This document shows, in pieces, positions 31,729 through 43,720 of a DNA stretch of 64,000 bases (position 1 is the stretch's first letter; every line of letters begins with the position of its first letter). The notes under the pieces are model-generated. The model saw nothing but the letters and a program-made list of their open reading frames with translations, was not told where the DNA came from and made no database searches. Location: NCBI RefSeq assembly GCF_034702125.1, contig NC_085868.1, forward strand, positions 43,111,547 through 43,175,546, given 5' to 3'. The translations under genes were made by a program, and so were the position numbers. This DNA comes from Engraulis encrasicolus (lineage: Eukaryota > Chordata > Actinopteri > Clupeiformes > Engraulidae).

Positions 31729-32470
31729 GTTCTAAATTAACACATGCCAACCCGCCAAACACGGGTGAAAATTAATTTTGGCTAGTAGAAAAAAATACCT
31801 ACCCGCCAATTTGGCTTGTAGCACCCGAGTACGGTAAATTATGAATGGTAAACCGCTGCTCTGACGAACGTTAGACGGCGAGATATCCTATATTACCCAT
31901 GGACACTAGCGTCACGACGTAGCCTCCCACCGTGGACTTTCCAGTGCAGCGAGCGGCAACTCTATGCTGTTGCGCGCGCCAGGATTGAAACCATTTCAGA
32001 CGACCAGCCTTCTGTCAGCTAAGCTGCGCTCACACTATTCTGACAGGCAGCTCTCCTCCTATGCTCTCGTCGCTTTCGCTACAACCTTTTTAACGTCACT
32101 ACTGCTAGTATTACTATATGAACCTAGCTGTAACAGGCTGCATTTTTGAAGCAGCGAGGCCCTGACTGTTTCAACAACAGCACTTACGCAGATTATGCAT
32201 AGAGCTACTTCTGTTCTGCAGACTATGTTTTAGTAGTGACGTTAAAAAATGAGTGGTTGTGGAACGAAATAGCGACAAGGGCAGAGGAGGAGAGCTGACT
32301 GTCAGAGTAGTGTGACCGTAGCTGTCAGTTCAGTTGTCTTCTGAAATGTTCCGAGTCCTGGCGCAACTAAGTTGGAAAGCCCACGCCATCGGAAAGGAAA
32401 AAAAGCAACCAACAACAAAGCTGTGGAAGTAACAAAGGAAGCGAAGATTCCCGACATATTATTTACTTTT
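31729..32470. repeat. Long imperfect foldback region
   Basis: Arms at about 31965-32110 and 32232-32385 are complementary with gaps: 'ctgacaggcagctctcctcct' and 'aacgtcactact' on the left, 'aggaggagagctgactgtcag' and 'agtagtgacgtt' on the right; the outer 'ttgcgcgcgccagga' pairs with 'tcctggcgcaac'. The stretch before it (31729-31830, 'ttctaaattaacacatgcca') looks like an interspersed repeat. No ORF. Confidence 0.5.
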
Positions 32471-32633
32471 AGTTAAACTAGGCTTCTTGTCATTTTGTTG
32501 CGCATGGTAGAGAAGAGCTCCTCCTCTCTCCTCTCCTTTTCCTCTCATCTCTTCTGTGTGGTTTGGCTGTGTGCTTGGTTACTGTATGTTAAAGGTCTGT
32601 TATGTGAGTGGCTTGTGTGCTTCAAAAGCAAAC

Positions 32634-32639
32634 AGAGAG

Positions 32640-32706
<67 letters not shown>

Positions 32707-32747
32707 GAGACAGAGAGAGACAGAGAGAGACAGAGAGAGACAGAGAG
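32634..32747. repeat. (GA)n microsatellite, imperfect
   Basis: GA tract with 10-bp CAGAGAGAGA periodicity at its right end. Confidence 0.95.
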
Positions 32748-34195
32748 CAGTTATGCTATGTCATTGTCTCAGTAGTGTTTTCTGTTAAAATATGCAATAC
32801 GTTCTGACCTCATCTTACCTCAGGGGAGCTACCTCACCTCATCTGTGAATTCTTTCTCCATTATCAGACAGAAAAAATAGGTGAACAGAACAGCAGAGAA
32901 GCACAACACAACACAACATATAATAAGCATGAGATGGTTGGCTAATGCCCTTAACTGTTAATTTATGATGTTATCATTTTGTGTCTTGTTGGTGTTTCTT
33001 TTTGCAATTACTTTAAAGCATACAGGTACAGTCCCCCACAAATTTGAAGCACAATCATTTATCAACACTTAATTGAGTGAAGTGGGACTTGTCATTCCAT
33101 GTCTAGTTTCACACTCTGCTAAAGATTTCAGGATAGAGCTTGTCCTGAATAATTGGTTTCTCCACAAGACATATTCTACAGGGTGAGCAAATGCATTATG
33201 AATTCAGAAAAAAAGGGAAAGTAAGGAGTGAGTGAGGGAGTGAGCAAGTGAGTGAGTGAGTGAATGAAGGGAGAGAGAATGATAGGGTGAAATTCCACCA
33301 TTCCATTGAGTGATTCTGTAGCCCTGAATAGTTGTGCAAAGAATGAAATTGACTCTGTAACTTGGGGAATCTGAGTGCATCTTTGGGTGTCTCTCAATTA
33401 CATCTGCCCATCAGAGAGTGAAAGGGAGGCTTTTCCTGCACGCAGACCCAAATCAGAAACAGGGCCACTTTATTCATATCCTGGTGACAGAAATAGGAAT
33501 AGAGGAGAGAGGTTTAGGTAGGTCTATTCATTTTTCTTTCACTTGGTTCCTCAGAAACACACTCTTTCTGGTCTCTCTCTGAAGCAAGTAGACACTACAC
33601 TTGCTGCTCACACTTGCAACCTTTCTATACTGTACTGTATGTTTGCCTGTCTGTCTGACTAAGATGCATGTTGACAATTGTTTGTGAGCACCAGTACACA
33701 CTACACAGCCATAACTAACTGATTTAAGGATGGATCATTTCAAATACCATAATAAGGACCATGCCTAATACATTGTTTGACAGATGAGTTTTCACAACAG
33801 TCATGAAACAGAGACAGAAAGTGCAAGGCTTTTACTGGCCTTTGCAGATGGGTAGACAACCTTTTGGAAGAGATGCCCTGACCATCTCTAAAGCCCAGAA
33901 ACTTTCTGAACAAGCAAGCTAAATTTGTGGATGAATGCTTTGTGGATGGTCACAGTACTGTTTGAGTTTTCTTGGCACCATCTGGACTGCAAAGAAAAGG
34001 CAGTCTGTTTGGGCTCTACTGGACAAACAATTACTTGGCTAAAATTATTCTCTAATAGTGCTTTGGAGAGACTGGGTCATTACACAAAGGCTGGTGTGTG
34101 CTTGGAAAACAGCCACTGTGACAATTGCTCAGTTAGTTTCAGAAATTGGGATTATAGTGCAGTCTGGTTTTCTGGTTCTCACATTTTTAGACAGA
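32748..34195. other. Anonymous intergenic DNA
   Basis: Contains a short (GAGT)n stretch at 33228-33265. No gene, RNA or repeat family identified. Confidence 0.4.
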
Positions 34196-34200
34196 CCCTC

Positions 34201-34305
34201 ACACACAACAATACATGCATGCACACACAAATGTGCGTGTGCACACACACAGAGAGACATACGCACACAGACATGCACGCACGCACGCACGCACGCACAC
34301 GCACG

Positions 34306-34336
<31 letters not shown>
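34201..34336. repeat. CA-rich microsatellite
   Basis: Mixed CACA and GCAC units ending in pure CA (34306-34336). Confidence 0.9.
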
Positions 34337-35251
34337 TGAATGCTTGACTGTGACATTGTCATAGAGCTAACATACAGAAGCAGAAAATCAGCAAAAGGGT
34401 ATGAAGTACTTATGTGCAAAAAAGAAGAACCTGTGTCAGCCTGTGATGTGTTGGATTTTTCTCCACTCTACCTTTGCACAGCATCACGTGTCGTCCTTGG
34501 AGACAGTGTTCAGCTTGGTGAGTAAACCCAAGTGCTCTTAGTGATCTCACAAACACTTACACTCGGCCCCTCTGCATCAAGCAGAGTCATTATCTCTGCC
34601 TCTAGAAAAAGAATTATTCAATCAGTGAGATTGTGCCCATGTATGCGCAGTACACCTTCTCTCCAGCCGGCCCCCACCACATTAGCTTACGTTTTTGACA
34701 TCCCCAGACCTGTTCAGAAAAAAGGAAAACATGGAGGCGCTGCGAGGAACCGGGTTTTTCAACACAGGTGCTCAGCAGTTTTTTGGGGGCAATAAATCTC
34801 AAAAAAGAAGAAAAAGGAGGATACTGTGGCACTCTGGTTTCTTTCGTTTTTTTTTTTTACTTTTCTGTAGCCCCTCAATGCACGCCGTACCTCCTGTGGC
34901 ACGCTGTAATAGACATTGAAGTTAACTACTATAGTAGTACACTACTATGACAGTGCACAGGGCCTTTAGTAATACATTACAACTTGGTCATTGCCATTCT
35001 GGTAACAGCTCATTTAAAATGCTGTGTATTAAGGGGTTAAGGCAAAAAAATGCCTAGACATGTATTTCTTACAAAAGGAGATAATAACCACATCTGCAGG
35101 CCGTCAGCACGTGACCCATCTTCATGCTAGAACATTTTCATATCCCAAAACCTGTGCAACTAACACCTGCTGGGACTATTCAGTCACAGTCTAAACCACA
35201 AGCGAGATGAGAAATGCCTGTACAAATATAGTTTTCGTACAGCTGCATGCT

Positions 35252-35321
35252 CTCTCTCTCTCTCACACACACGCACGCACGCACAAACACACACACACAC
35301 ACACACATGCGCGCACACACA

Positions 35322-35378
<57 letters not shown>
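35252..35378. repeat. CT-CA compound microsatellite
   Basis: A short CT tract followed by CA with GCAC and TCA interruptions. Confidence 0.9.
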
Positions 35379-35380
<2 letters not shown>

Positions 35381-36904
35381 AAGCATTTGAATCCCTCCTC
35401 TGTGTGGAGGGTCTATTTGAAGTCATCCACCTAAAGGCTCGTAATTGTTGGTAACAATTCCATCCTCTCTCCCTCCCTGGCAGTGGGCCTTGGCCAATAC
35501 AAAGAAGCATTGCAAACATGGAGGGGTATTAACATGCTGGATATTGTAGCGCATCATAAGAATGCAGCCATTTCACAATAATTTGTCTCTGATTCATCTA
35601 CCTCAAACATCATAATTGTTTGTAACAAAGAAATCAATTTTCCCTCCAGGGCAGTGGACCTTGTCCAATACAAAGAAGCGGCACACACACAAGGAGGGCT
35701 ATTGAAACATGCATGGAGTCTGAAACTACTCCTCTGGCCAGTCAGCTATTGCCAGCCTCCCTCAGAGCAGGAATCTTGGCATCAATCATCCCAAACCTCC
35801 CAAAACAAGTTCTATGCCTACTGTATGTCCTCCTCTCATGATTAATAGCCTGGTGGTTAGTGAGCAGGCTGCTGCATCACTTTGATTTTTTTTTTCAGAA
35901 GTACAGCACCTCTGGACTGCTGTAACTCTATCTCAACATGGCTCTAATTATTAGGATTCGAACATTCATACTTTTTTATTGAACCATAAAGTCTATAGTG
36001 TAGATTATTAAAAAATGTATCAACTTCCAGTGTTGCGCTCTTCCTCTACAAACAAACATGGCACTTTGAAAAGCAGCAACTCCTACAGACTTTCAAGGTG
36101 TGCGGGCCCTCGCAAAACTTTGGGAACTCTCCAATAAGGTTGTAATTTCATGACCTTTTCAATATAATTCTAGTGTAATGTCATAGTAATAACCATTTAT
36201 TACTTGTTCATTTAGCTATTTTTATGCTTCAGATGTAGAATCTTTCTTAGTTAACTCAATGGAAGTTATTCTGAGCTGCTGACATTTCATCGGCAGTCCA
36301 GAAAAGTGACTTCTTGATCTTATAGAAAGTGTCATTTAAAGGGCAAGTCAGCCACCTTTTAAGAGTTAAATAGGATTCTTTGTAGCAGAGGCGTGGGTCA
36401 ATACCATGGAGATAGTATAAGAACTGGAGAGAGTGAATAAGTCCTGCCTCCAGTCATTTCAATGGGAAATGCTAGGCTAGTGAATTCAGCCAAAATTGAA
36501 CACATTTTTCAGCTTCAAAATGGAGTCTTTTCCGCCACCAGTTTACTCAGCCAATTACGTGACACGTTAATGACTGACTTACGATTGACCAGAAAGATAT
36601 ATGGAAGACGGGCATTGGATGCATGGAGGTGCCCAACCACACACCTGTCTACAGGTAGGTATGTGTGCCAAACACTAAACTCGAGCACCCACTAATCGCG
36701 TCCACCCTCTTTGAGCGAAGTGGTGGCGGAATTACGACGAGGAAGTGCCTTGCTAATCGGCGAAGCTAATCAGCCAAATCCTGACCCCCTGGTCAATACA
36801 GCCACACCACTGTGTCTGTGCGTAAGTGCGTACAAGTGCTTATCTACCGTATGCATGCTTTGCAGCATGTGTTTGTGTTTCTGTTATGGCATGAGTGTGG
36901 ATCT
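35379..36904. other. Intergenic DNA with a degenerate repeat
   Basis: 35430-35560 and 35600-35700 share 'tttgtaac' / 'ggtaacaa' and 'cagtggaccttg(g)ccaatac', an old duplication. 36340-36500 begins 'taaagggcaagtcagccacc', typical of dispersed fish repeats. No gene. Confidence 0.4.
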
Positions 36905-37080
36905 GTCACAATAAGTAAGTAAGTATGCCCTTTATTATCCCACAATGGGGAAATTCAAGTGTTGCAGCAGTAACATACATACATCTTGTGCAAGAACAGA
37001 CGACATACCAGCCACAGAACCAGGAAGTAAAAAAATATAAGGGCGATATAAAATGGAGATGTTATAAAAAATATATATAT
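36905..37080 (-). mobile_element. 3' tail of a non-LTR retroposon
   Basis: On the minus strand it reads GAATTTCCCCATTGTGGGATAATAAAGGGC followed by short CTTA repeats (36908-36923). This is the form of many fish LINE/SINE 3' tails (family knowledge). No coding part attached. Confidence 0.5.
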
Positions 37081-37374
37081 ATTTCTGGCCAAATAAATAC
37101 ATTAAAGGTAGGCTACACTGTGCAGGAAATGGTCAAAAAAGGTACTGCAACTATTCTGCTCATTGAAACGGGTGCTTATTGCCCAATTTGATATTTTTAA
37201 GAAAGTAATAAGCTAATATTTTCTAGTATGGTCCAATACAGTCCCCACCGTGACTCGGCTCGGCCCCACTAGCTCAGGAGCCTTTTAAAATATTACTTGC
37301 GAATTGTATTGGAAATTAATGCAATTGTGCAGTCGCTTTGCCCGCGCACAATATTGCAACGGTGACTGCTCGTT

Positions 37375-37978
37375 TTTCCGATGCACCATTGGTCCGATGC
37401 GTCAATATTCCAAAAGTTTCCCATTGATCCTACAGCACTTAGTCTTACAGACCTTTTACCCAATAAAATGAAACCCTTTGTCCCGACAGTCCAATGTTCC
37501 GACCAAACGCTGCTTTAGTTTAGATTACCGTCATCTCTGATATGCGCAGTGGTCATGCTGTCTGTGACAGGTTAGGTTTAGGGAAGGTTTTGGTCAAGGC
37601 ACAAGTTTAAAACTCAGAAACATTGCAATACTGACAGGTTAGGCTTAGAAATGGTTTTGGGTAGAGCACAATTGTAAAACTTGGAAACATTGCATTAATG
37701 ACAGGTTAGGTTTAGGGGTGGTTTTGGTTAGGGCATAGCTTGACCAAGCGCAATCTATATGCGCTTCGCAGCCCATGCAGCTGAAGTCTTTGGCACCGAG
37801 GAAAACAGGAGTAGGACATACCACCTGGGGAATTATGATGACCGACCCCAAACAGCCATTGGTCGGAACATTGAGCTGTCAGAGCAAAGGGTTTAATTTA
37901 ATTATTTCGAGTTGATGGACTGTAGAATCAATGGGAATTTTTCAGAATATTGACGTATTAAAGAGGCGTCGGAAAAAA
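37375..37978. mobile_element. Palindromic element with a three-unit internal minisatellite
   Basis: Arms 37375-37505 and 37855-37978 are complementary ('gtcaatattc', 'cccattgat', 'aaaccctttg', 'caatgttccgacca' and their complements). The interior 37566-37740 holds three units of about 67 bp, each starting GACAGGTTAGG and containing GGTTTTGG and a GAAACATTGCA block. Confidence 0.6.
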
Positions 37979-39290
37979 TGACATGCTACCGCTGCGACTG
38001 CCCCGTCTGGCAACCCTGTGTATAAGCTTCAAGAAAGGTCTTGTGACGAGTCCGCTACACCTCTTCTGATTGGTTTGCATCTTCATGCAACTGCTTGCCA
38101 CCAGAGTTGTGTTCAGTTATGATTTTTGCGAAAGGTCTCTTGTAGTTTCTGGATTTATCATACAGCCGAGGCAGAACCCAAAGGCCCGCATATTCTTGTG
38201 ATGAGAAGGTATGGAGCACACAACACACAATAAAGTGGTATAGGATACTGTAGTGCTGTGCGGACTATGATAACATTGATTGTCATCATAACTGCCATAA
38301 TTTTTTAAGCTGGTTAACGTTGGTAAAAAGTGTTGCAATGAAAGACCATTAAAATCATCCACTAGGTTGTGGATATCCATGAAATATGTTTAACGTAGGT
38401 AGCGGTGGCTAAGATTTTGTGAGGTGGTGCCTTGCAATGCACAATACTTTCACTTTCGCAGGTGTTATGGGGCTCTCTGTTGACCACTTGATGCAAGGTG
38501 AGTCAGTAAGAATTACAAAAGCTTGAGGTAGCAAGATAACGGAAAGGGGAGTCAAAATACAAATGGAATACAATGTGTAATCAACCTACTGTGGAAACCA
38601 TGCCATTTCTTTGCAAACGTATCAGAAAAAAAATCAGAGGCTATTATGAGGACAGAGTGCTAAATAGGGGTTGTTACTACTAATAGCCTACGCTACCATC
38701 AGGACAGTCAAAATGATATAGCCTAGCTGCCTGGCAGCGTTTAGAAGTTGCGAGGGAATGAAACATGTTTAGGCCTTGCGTTGGAATAGCGAACAGCAGG
38801 CAAATCGTCTGAAAATTATATGGCGAGTCACCATTATATTGATATTCGAGGTTTGCCCATATGCAGGGGAGGTTTACATTTTGGTGATGCTGTAATTGTG
38901 ATGTGAAAATGCGGGCTCTCCAACTTCTCACTTACAGATTAATGATTGGGAACTAAGTGAAGGTTGGACGTTACTTTGCTATTGTTATTGGAACATACTG
39001 GCTCGGAATGAGCAGGAGTGACTTGGTGCCCGCGCGGTTTCTACTGTCCATTTACAAGTGTGACAGGGAGCATGCACCTTGTTGCGAGATTCTCATCATC
39101 GGCATGACTTTGGGCGGGTATGTTTTGATTGTTATTTTTATGTTTGCTTGATGAGGAGATATCAGATTTTAAAAATTCACAATGAATATTTATCTGTTGA
39201 GCTACCGATTGGAACTGTGATTCACGATATAAGGAGCGCAGGAGGGAAAACTCTTCTGATTATTTTTCAAGTCACTCAATGGCCTAGCCC
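37979..39290. other. Anonymous intergenic DNA
   Basis: No supported gene or repeat family. ORF at 38957-39151 has no recognisable features. Confidence 0.4.
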
Positions 39291-39295
39291 TAAAT

Positions 39296-39541
39296 ACTGT
39301 ATGAAGAGTTCAGATGCAAAACCCCCTAAGTGCCTTTTCAGAAAATAATCTTAATTCATTTTTATTTAATACAAAGCTATCAAAATTGCATATTTTTTAT
39401 TTTATTTATGCAATATAAGTATTTATATGTATTATCAAGTACATGAATGTAAACCAAACCGGGGTTCTCTAAAAATATAGAAGTGCAGGTCTTCAGAAAT
39501 GGAGTTAGGGGGTTTTGCATCTGAGCTCTTCATATATTACA
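39296..39541. mobile_element. 246-bp MITE with long inverted ends and TA duplication
   Basis: TGAAGAGTTCAGATGCAAAA at the left pairs with TTTTGCATCTGAGCTCTTCA at the right; both continue with 'ccccctaa' / 'ttaggggg'. A TA on each side fits Tc1/mariner-type insertion (family knowledge). AT-rich centre, no ORF. Confidence 0.6.
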
Positions 39542-39577
39542 GATATGCTACAATAATACCATCCAATTAGGAGTCTT

Positions 39578-39790
39578 AGTTCTTCAGTGTCTTCTCTACA
39601 TGTGCCAAGGGTAAAATCCAGACAAGGTGAAATGGCATTTAGCCATTATGCTGCCAAATGATGGAAGAAGCTTCCTGTTCAAATTAGAGCTGTCCTAACA
39701 GTAGGCTATCATGTTTTGACAAAAAAAGCTTCATTTTCATTTTTGTATCTACTCTGTATAATACTTCCTATACTTTATTATAATATTTTC
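39578..39790 (+). pseudogene. Truncated LINE reverse-transcriptase C-terminus
   Basis: One plus-strand frame reads HVPRVKSRQGEMAFSHYAAK followed by WWKKLPVQIRAVLT. This matches the conserved end of L2/Rex-type LINE ORF2 proteins, where a basic 'R..K..G...F...A...WN.LP..IR' pattern is usual (family knowledge). Everything upstream is missing and stops follow, so this is a dead 5'-truncated copy. It abuts the MITE at 39296-39541. Confidence 0.6.
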
Positions 39791-39862
39791 CTCTCTCTTT
39801 TTCATTCCTCTCATCACATAAGAACAAGGATTACCTATGTAGGTAATGTAAGTTAGATAAAT

Positions 39863-40015
39863 GGCGGACCATGGAAAAGATTCCTCTTTTCATGTATGAA
39901 AAGTGCAATTTGTCCAGTCATAAAGAATACTTAGAATTTGATGGTGGTGGTAATTTGTGGGTAGCATGAATTCTGGAAATAAACAACTAAACATCTTGCA
40001 CAGTGTACCTTTGAT
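39863..40015 (-). mobile_element. Partial copy of the GGTGCACTGT MITE, inverted
   Basis: Reverse orientation relative to 5076-5411: 'ggaccatgg', 'cttttcatgtatgaaaag', 'ccagtcataaagaatacttaga' and the end 'cacagtgtaccttt'. Confidence 0.55.
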
Positions 40016-40117
40016 AAAAGTGCATAAAAACAGGTAGTACAGTGTTAGCAGCATCATAGAATGAAATAAGTAGAGACATAATAAATAAATAAATAAAGTC
40101 ACAGCAGCTAAACATTG

Positions 40118-40200
40118 TCATCATCATATCATATCATGATCTTCATCACCATCACCACCACCATCATCAACATCATCATCACCACCATCACCATCGTCAT
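40118..40200. repeat. (CAT/CAC)n imperfect microsatellite
   Basis: About 27 triplets, CAT and CAC mixed. Confidence 0.85.
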
Positions 40201-41397
40201 GGCTACCAATATGGAACTAGAATGTCTCAGTTTTTCCTTTTTCTTTGAATGCATGACAAGTACGTTTTTGTCCATACATATGCATGCACGCACACGCACA
40301 CAGACACACAAACATCCAAGACTGTAAATATCTCTAAGCGAGCATCTGTGTCCCATTGAGTATTATGTGGTTGGCAGGATGCACATGTGCAGCCTCCCAA
40401 TCCGTAATAATCAAGAACAAGGGAATATTGAGACGGCCCCTCTGTTAGCCGTAATACATCTAAGAATATCTGTGATGGAGAAGTAATGAGATATGAAGAT
40501 TAGAGACATGATGAAGGAACTGCTGGAATGAGCTTAGCAGCAGTGATTATAATTTGAAATCATTTCGCAGATACACCCACACACAGGGAGGCACTGCCTG
40601 GGAAAGATGAATACATTTCTTTTTCCAGAGTCACAAAGTGAAGTAGATATTTCCTTCCCTTATGCATTAACTGAACCAACTACAGGTATGTGTATGTGTA
40701 TGTTCCTTGGTAAATGAGAGATATGTCTGGAATCATAAAACATAATAGCCAGCTGATTTTTTTCCTGGTGATAACGAAACAGAAGCAAAATCATGTGATT
40801 TGTCGAATTGCAACCCACTCAACTATGTAAAGACCAGTGCCATTGAACATGGTCAGGAAGACCAAAACACAGGAGAGACACACTGTCCATGACCATTGGT
40901 AACTTAAATGGTCAACAGAAATGGTTTCTGAGGAAATGTTTGCTTCTATGCCTTTTGCTGTTTTGAGATAACCCATTTCATTTAAGGAAGACAGATGAAG
41001 ATTGTCATGCCTTGTACAATAGAGACATTAACATCATCAACCGCAAACTGATGACTTGTTGTAGAGTCCTAGACATTTTGGTCACAAAATCACAACAACT
41101 AACAGATTTGTGCAAATAAAGGTCTCAAAGTGCACATCTACGTGATAAATATCCATGTTTGGTCATTTACAATACTTGTTGAGCTCCTGTTTGCCATTAT
41201 CAGAGAGAGATACAACGTTGACCTGAGTTCATGGGCTCATTAAATGCTGTTTCTAATTATTATTGATCAAGATTGGGTGAGGTCAATGCCAATCTAGAAA
41301 CACAATGGGTCCTGAGCAACAGAGATCAATACGGATGTGGATGCTGTAATGAAAATAATAACGTGTACAACCAAACAAACAGATAGATAAACAAACA
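40201..41397. other. Anonymous intergenic DNA
   Basis: No gene or repeat family supported apart from a short CA-rich patch at 40285-40315. Confidence 0.4.
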
Positions 41398-41414
41398 AAT
41401 AGATAAACAAACAG

Positions 41415-41473
<59 letters not shown>
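41398..41473. repeat. (GAAA)n microsatellite
   Basis: AAAC/AGAT variants grade into about 14 uninterrupted AAAG units. Confidence 0.9.
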
Positions 41474-42086
41474 GTAAAATGGGCAATAAAAGCAGATGCA
41501 ATTACAATTTAATGTGAATAATGGCCGCTTTGAAACCACTAAAGTGATGTTCTAGAGGTAATTGCTCTCTTTTATTCGTTTCAACAAGCTAACTTATCAT
41601 GTGCAGTGCATATGAAAGTATTTAAGTGTTTTTTTTTAAAGTTTATTCTTCATTATCTTTCCACAGAAAGGTTAAGAGAGGTTAGAGAGGTAAGAGAGGT
41701 TCAGAGGACGTCCCACACTAACATACAGTATGTGAACATACTCAAGAAAGACGCAGGATCCCAGAGTACCAGTGAACTGAAAATATGTATGGAGAATCGG
41801 GATGACTGGAAGCAATGATGAAAGGCTCGCCTGAGGACGACCTAGAGAGAGAGAAACACCCAAAGTCGTGTAAGTTTATATTAAATATCCTCTCCCTGAG
41901 TCTCACAGCTGAGGCAACCAGGGAGGGATATGGGGCAACACTCAATTCGTCCAAGCTCTGTCAAGGTAGGCCAACCACGGTCTGCAAGGAATTTTGTCAT
42001 GTTTGTTTAACATTGGAAAACTGAATAATGAGATTTTGGTGTTGGTGCAGTTGAGGCTAGCATTTATCAGGAGAAGACTATCCGCA

Positions 42087-42089
<3 letters not shown>

Positions 42090-42184
<95 letters not shown>
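42090..42184. repeat. (CT)n microsatellite
   Basis: About 42 CT dinucleotides plus a TTCT interruption. Confidence 0.95.
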
Positions 42185-43720
42185 AATGTCTGTCTGTCTG
42201 AATGCATGCGTTTAGCACAGGAACAAAATCTCTTTTTTTTTTGTAAACTAATAAACAACACTTCTCTTCTGTCTTACCATTAGAGTTAGTCAGAAGACAA
42301 TGGAAGCAGAGAGACTCATTAAGATGACCAATGATGAATCTAGACATTTTATAATGTCAGTGATCCATTTGTAGAAGTGCTTTTACTCAAGATCTAAAAC
42401 ATGTCTTTAATATCTAGTAAAGTGTCTGTCTCTTAATATGAAATAGGCCCACATTATTATGAGTTTGGCTCCTCATATGATAGCAATGCATGCATTGAGT
42501 TTCAATAAGAATCAAGAACACTAGCGATACACCTAGACTAAACAGAACAAGACAGACATTCTCCCCAGCACAGCAAGATGTAACACATCAAAAGAAAATA
42601 TGAGACACAATAAACACCCCAAGTACTGTTTTTTCCCCCTGCAATACATGCAGTCTTCTATTTTGAGAGAGCATCTCTGACGAGACAGGATTCTAGCCCC
42701 AGTCCCTCGGTCTCAGGGCCAGGCCTTTTTTTCTCTCTCTTCCTTTGTCAGGAACGTCTTACTCCAGTCTATGGTGACACAGGATGACTTGTCAAATGTG
42801 TGTCCTCCCCTCAACCCCCACTCCTCTTATTCAAGTATAAACCCGTCTCAAGAGGATGACGATGGTGCAGGTTTTCATTTCCGACATCAGGGCTACCCGC
42901 TCTGCTCTGCTCTGCTCTGATCTGCCATGCTGCCTCTCTCTGCCTCAGCCAGGGTAGCTTGGCTGCATGTCCCTCATGAGAGGCAGATCAAGTCCACAAT
43001 CTAAGACTCCGTAATGCAGTCCCGGGCCCAGACTCGTGATGATAGCTGTTATTACGTATGGGACCATATTGTCTGCTCTGCAGCGGTGATAAGCAAGCAG
43101 TGAGATGACCGTGAAGCGGCGTCATTTTATGAAATTCTTTTTTATCTTCATTTTTTGTTCTACCATCCTCTATTTTTTGTTTTTTGTTTATTCTGCCTTT
43201 GTCATAGAAACTAAAATTTTATCACAGACCTGCAATTAATTACTTAATTTTTTGTTCAGATTATTTTATGATTCGCTCTAGCCATACAATCCCTGGCACG
43301 TAAAATACTTTGAATTGTGCTCTTGTTTTTTGCTCTTTTGTGTAATTGTACATAATGTATATAATTGTACATAGTGTTGAGTGAAAAAAAAAAACAATCT
43401 AAAGGGCTCTCAAAACCAAGAAATAATAACCTGCACTACAGCAGATGTGCCCAAATGTTGAGAGACATCATTCATTTCAAAATCACTTAAGAGGGTGGGG
43501 ATTGGGGATTAAATAGAGTTCAATCTTTATTGTATTTCAGTTCAGTTAAGGATGGGTATACCTTTTGGGAGAACTCATCCTTAGAGAGTGTGCTGAAAAA
43601 ATTAAAATTGTTTTTTTCTTCCCCCTTTTTTTCCCCTTTTCATTCCGCTTGCCCTTGACCTTAAAATATCAATTTCGCACGAGAAACCAAATTTTAATTA
43701 TTTCAATTTCAATATGTATA
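42185..43720. other. Anonymous intergenic DNA
   Basis: Includes a short (TCTGC)n patch at 42899-42920 and several T-rich stretches. No ORF above background. Confidence 0.4.

Noticed and set aside
37566..37740. Interstitial telomere repeat
   Set aside because: GGTTAGG and TTTAGGG occur only within a 67-bp unit; there is no run of TTAGGG.
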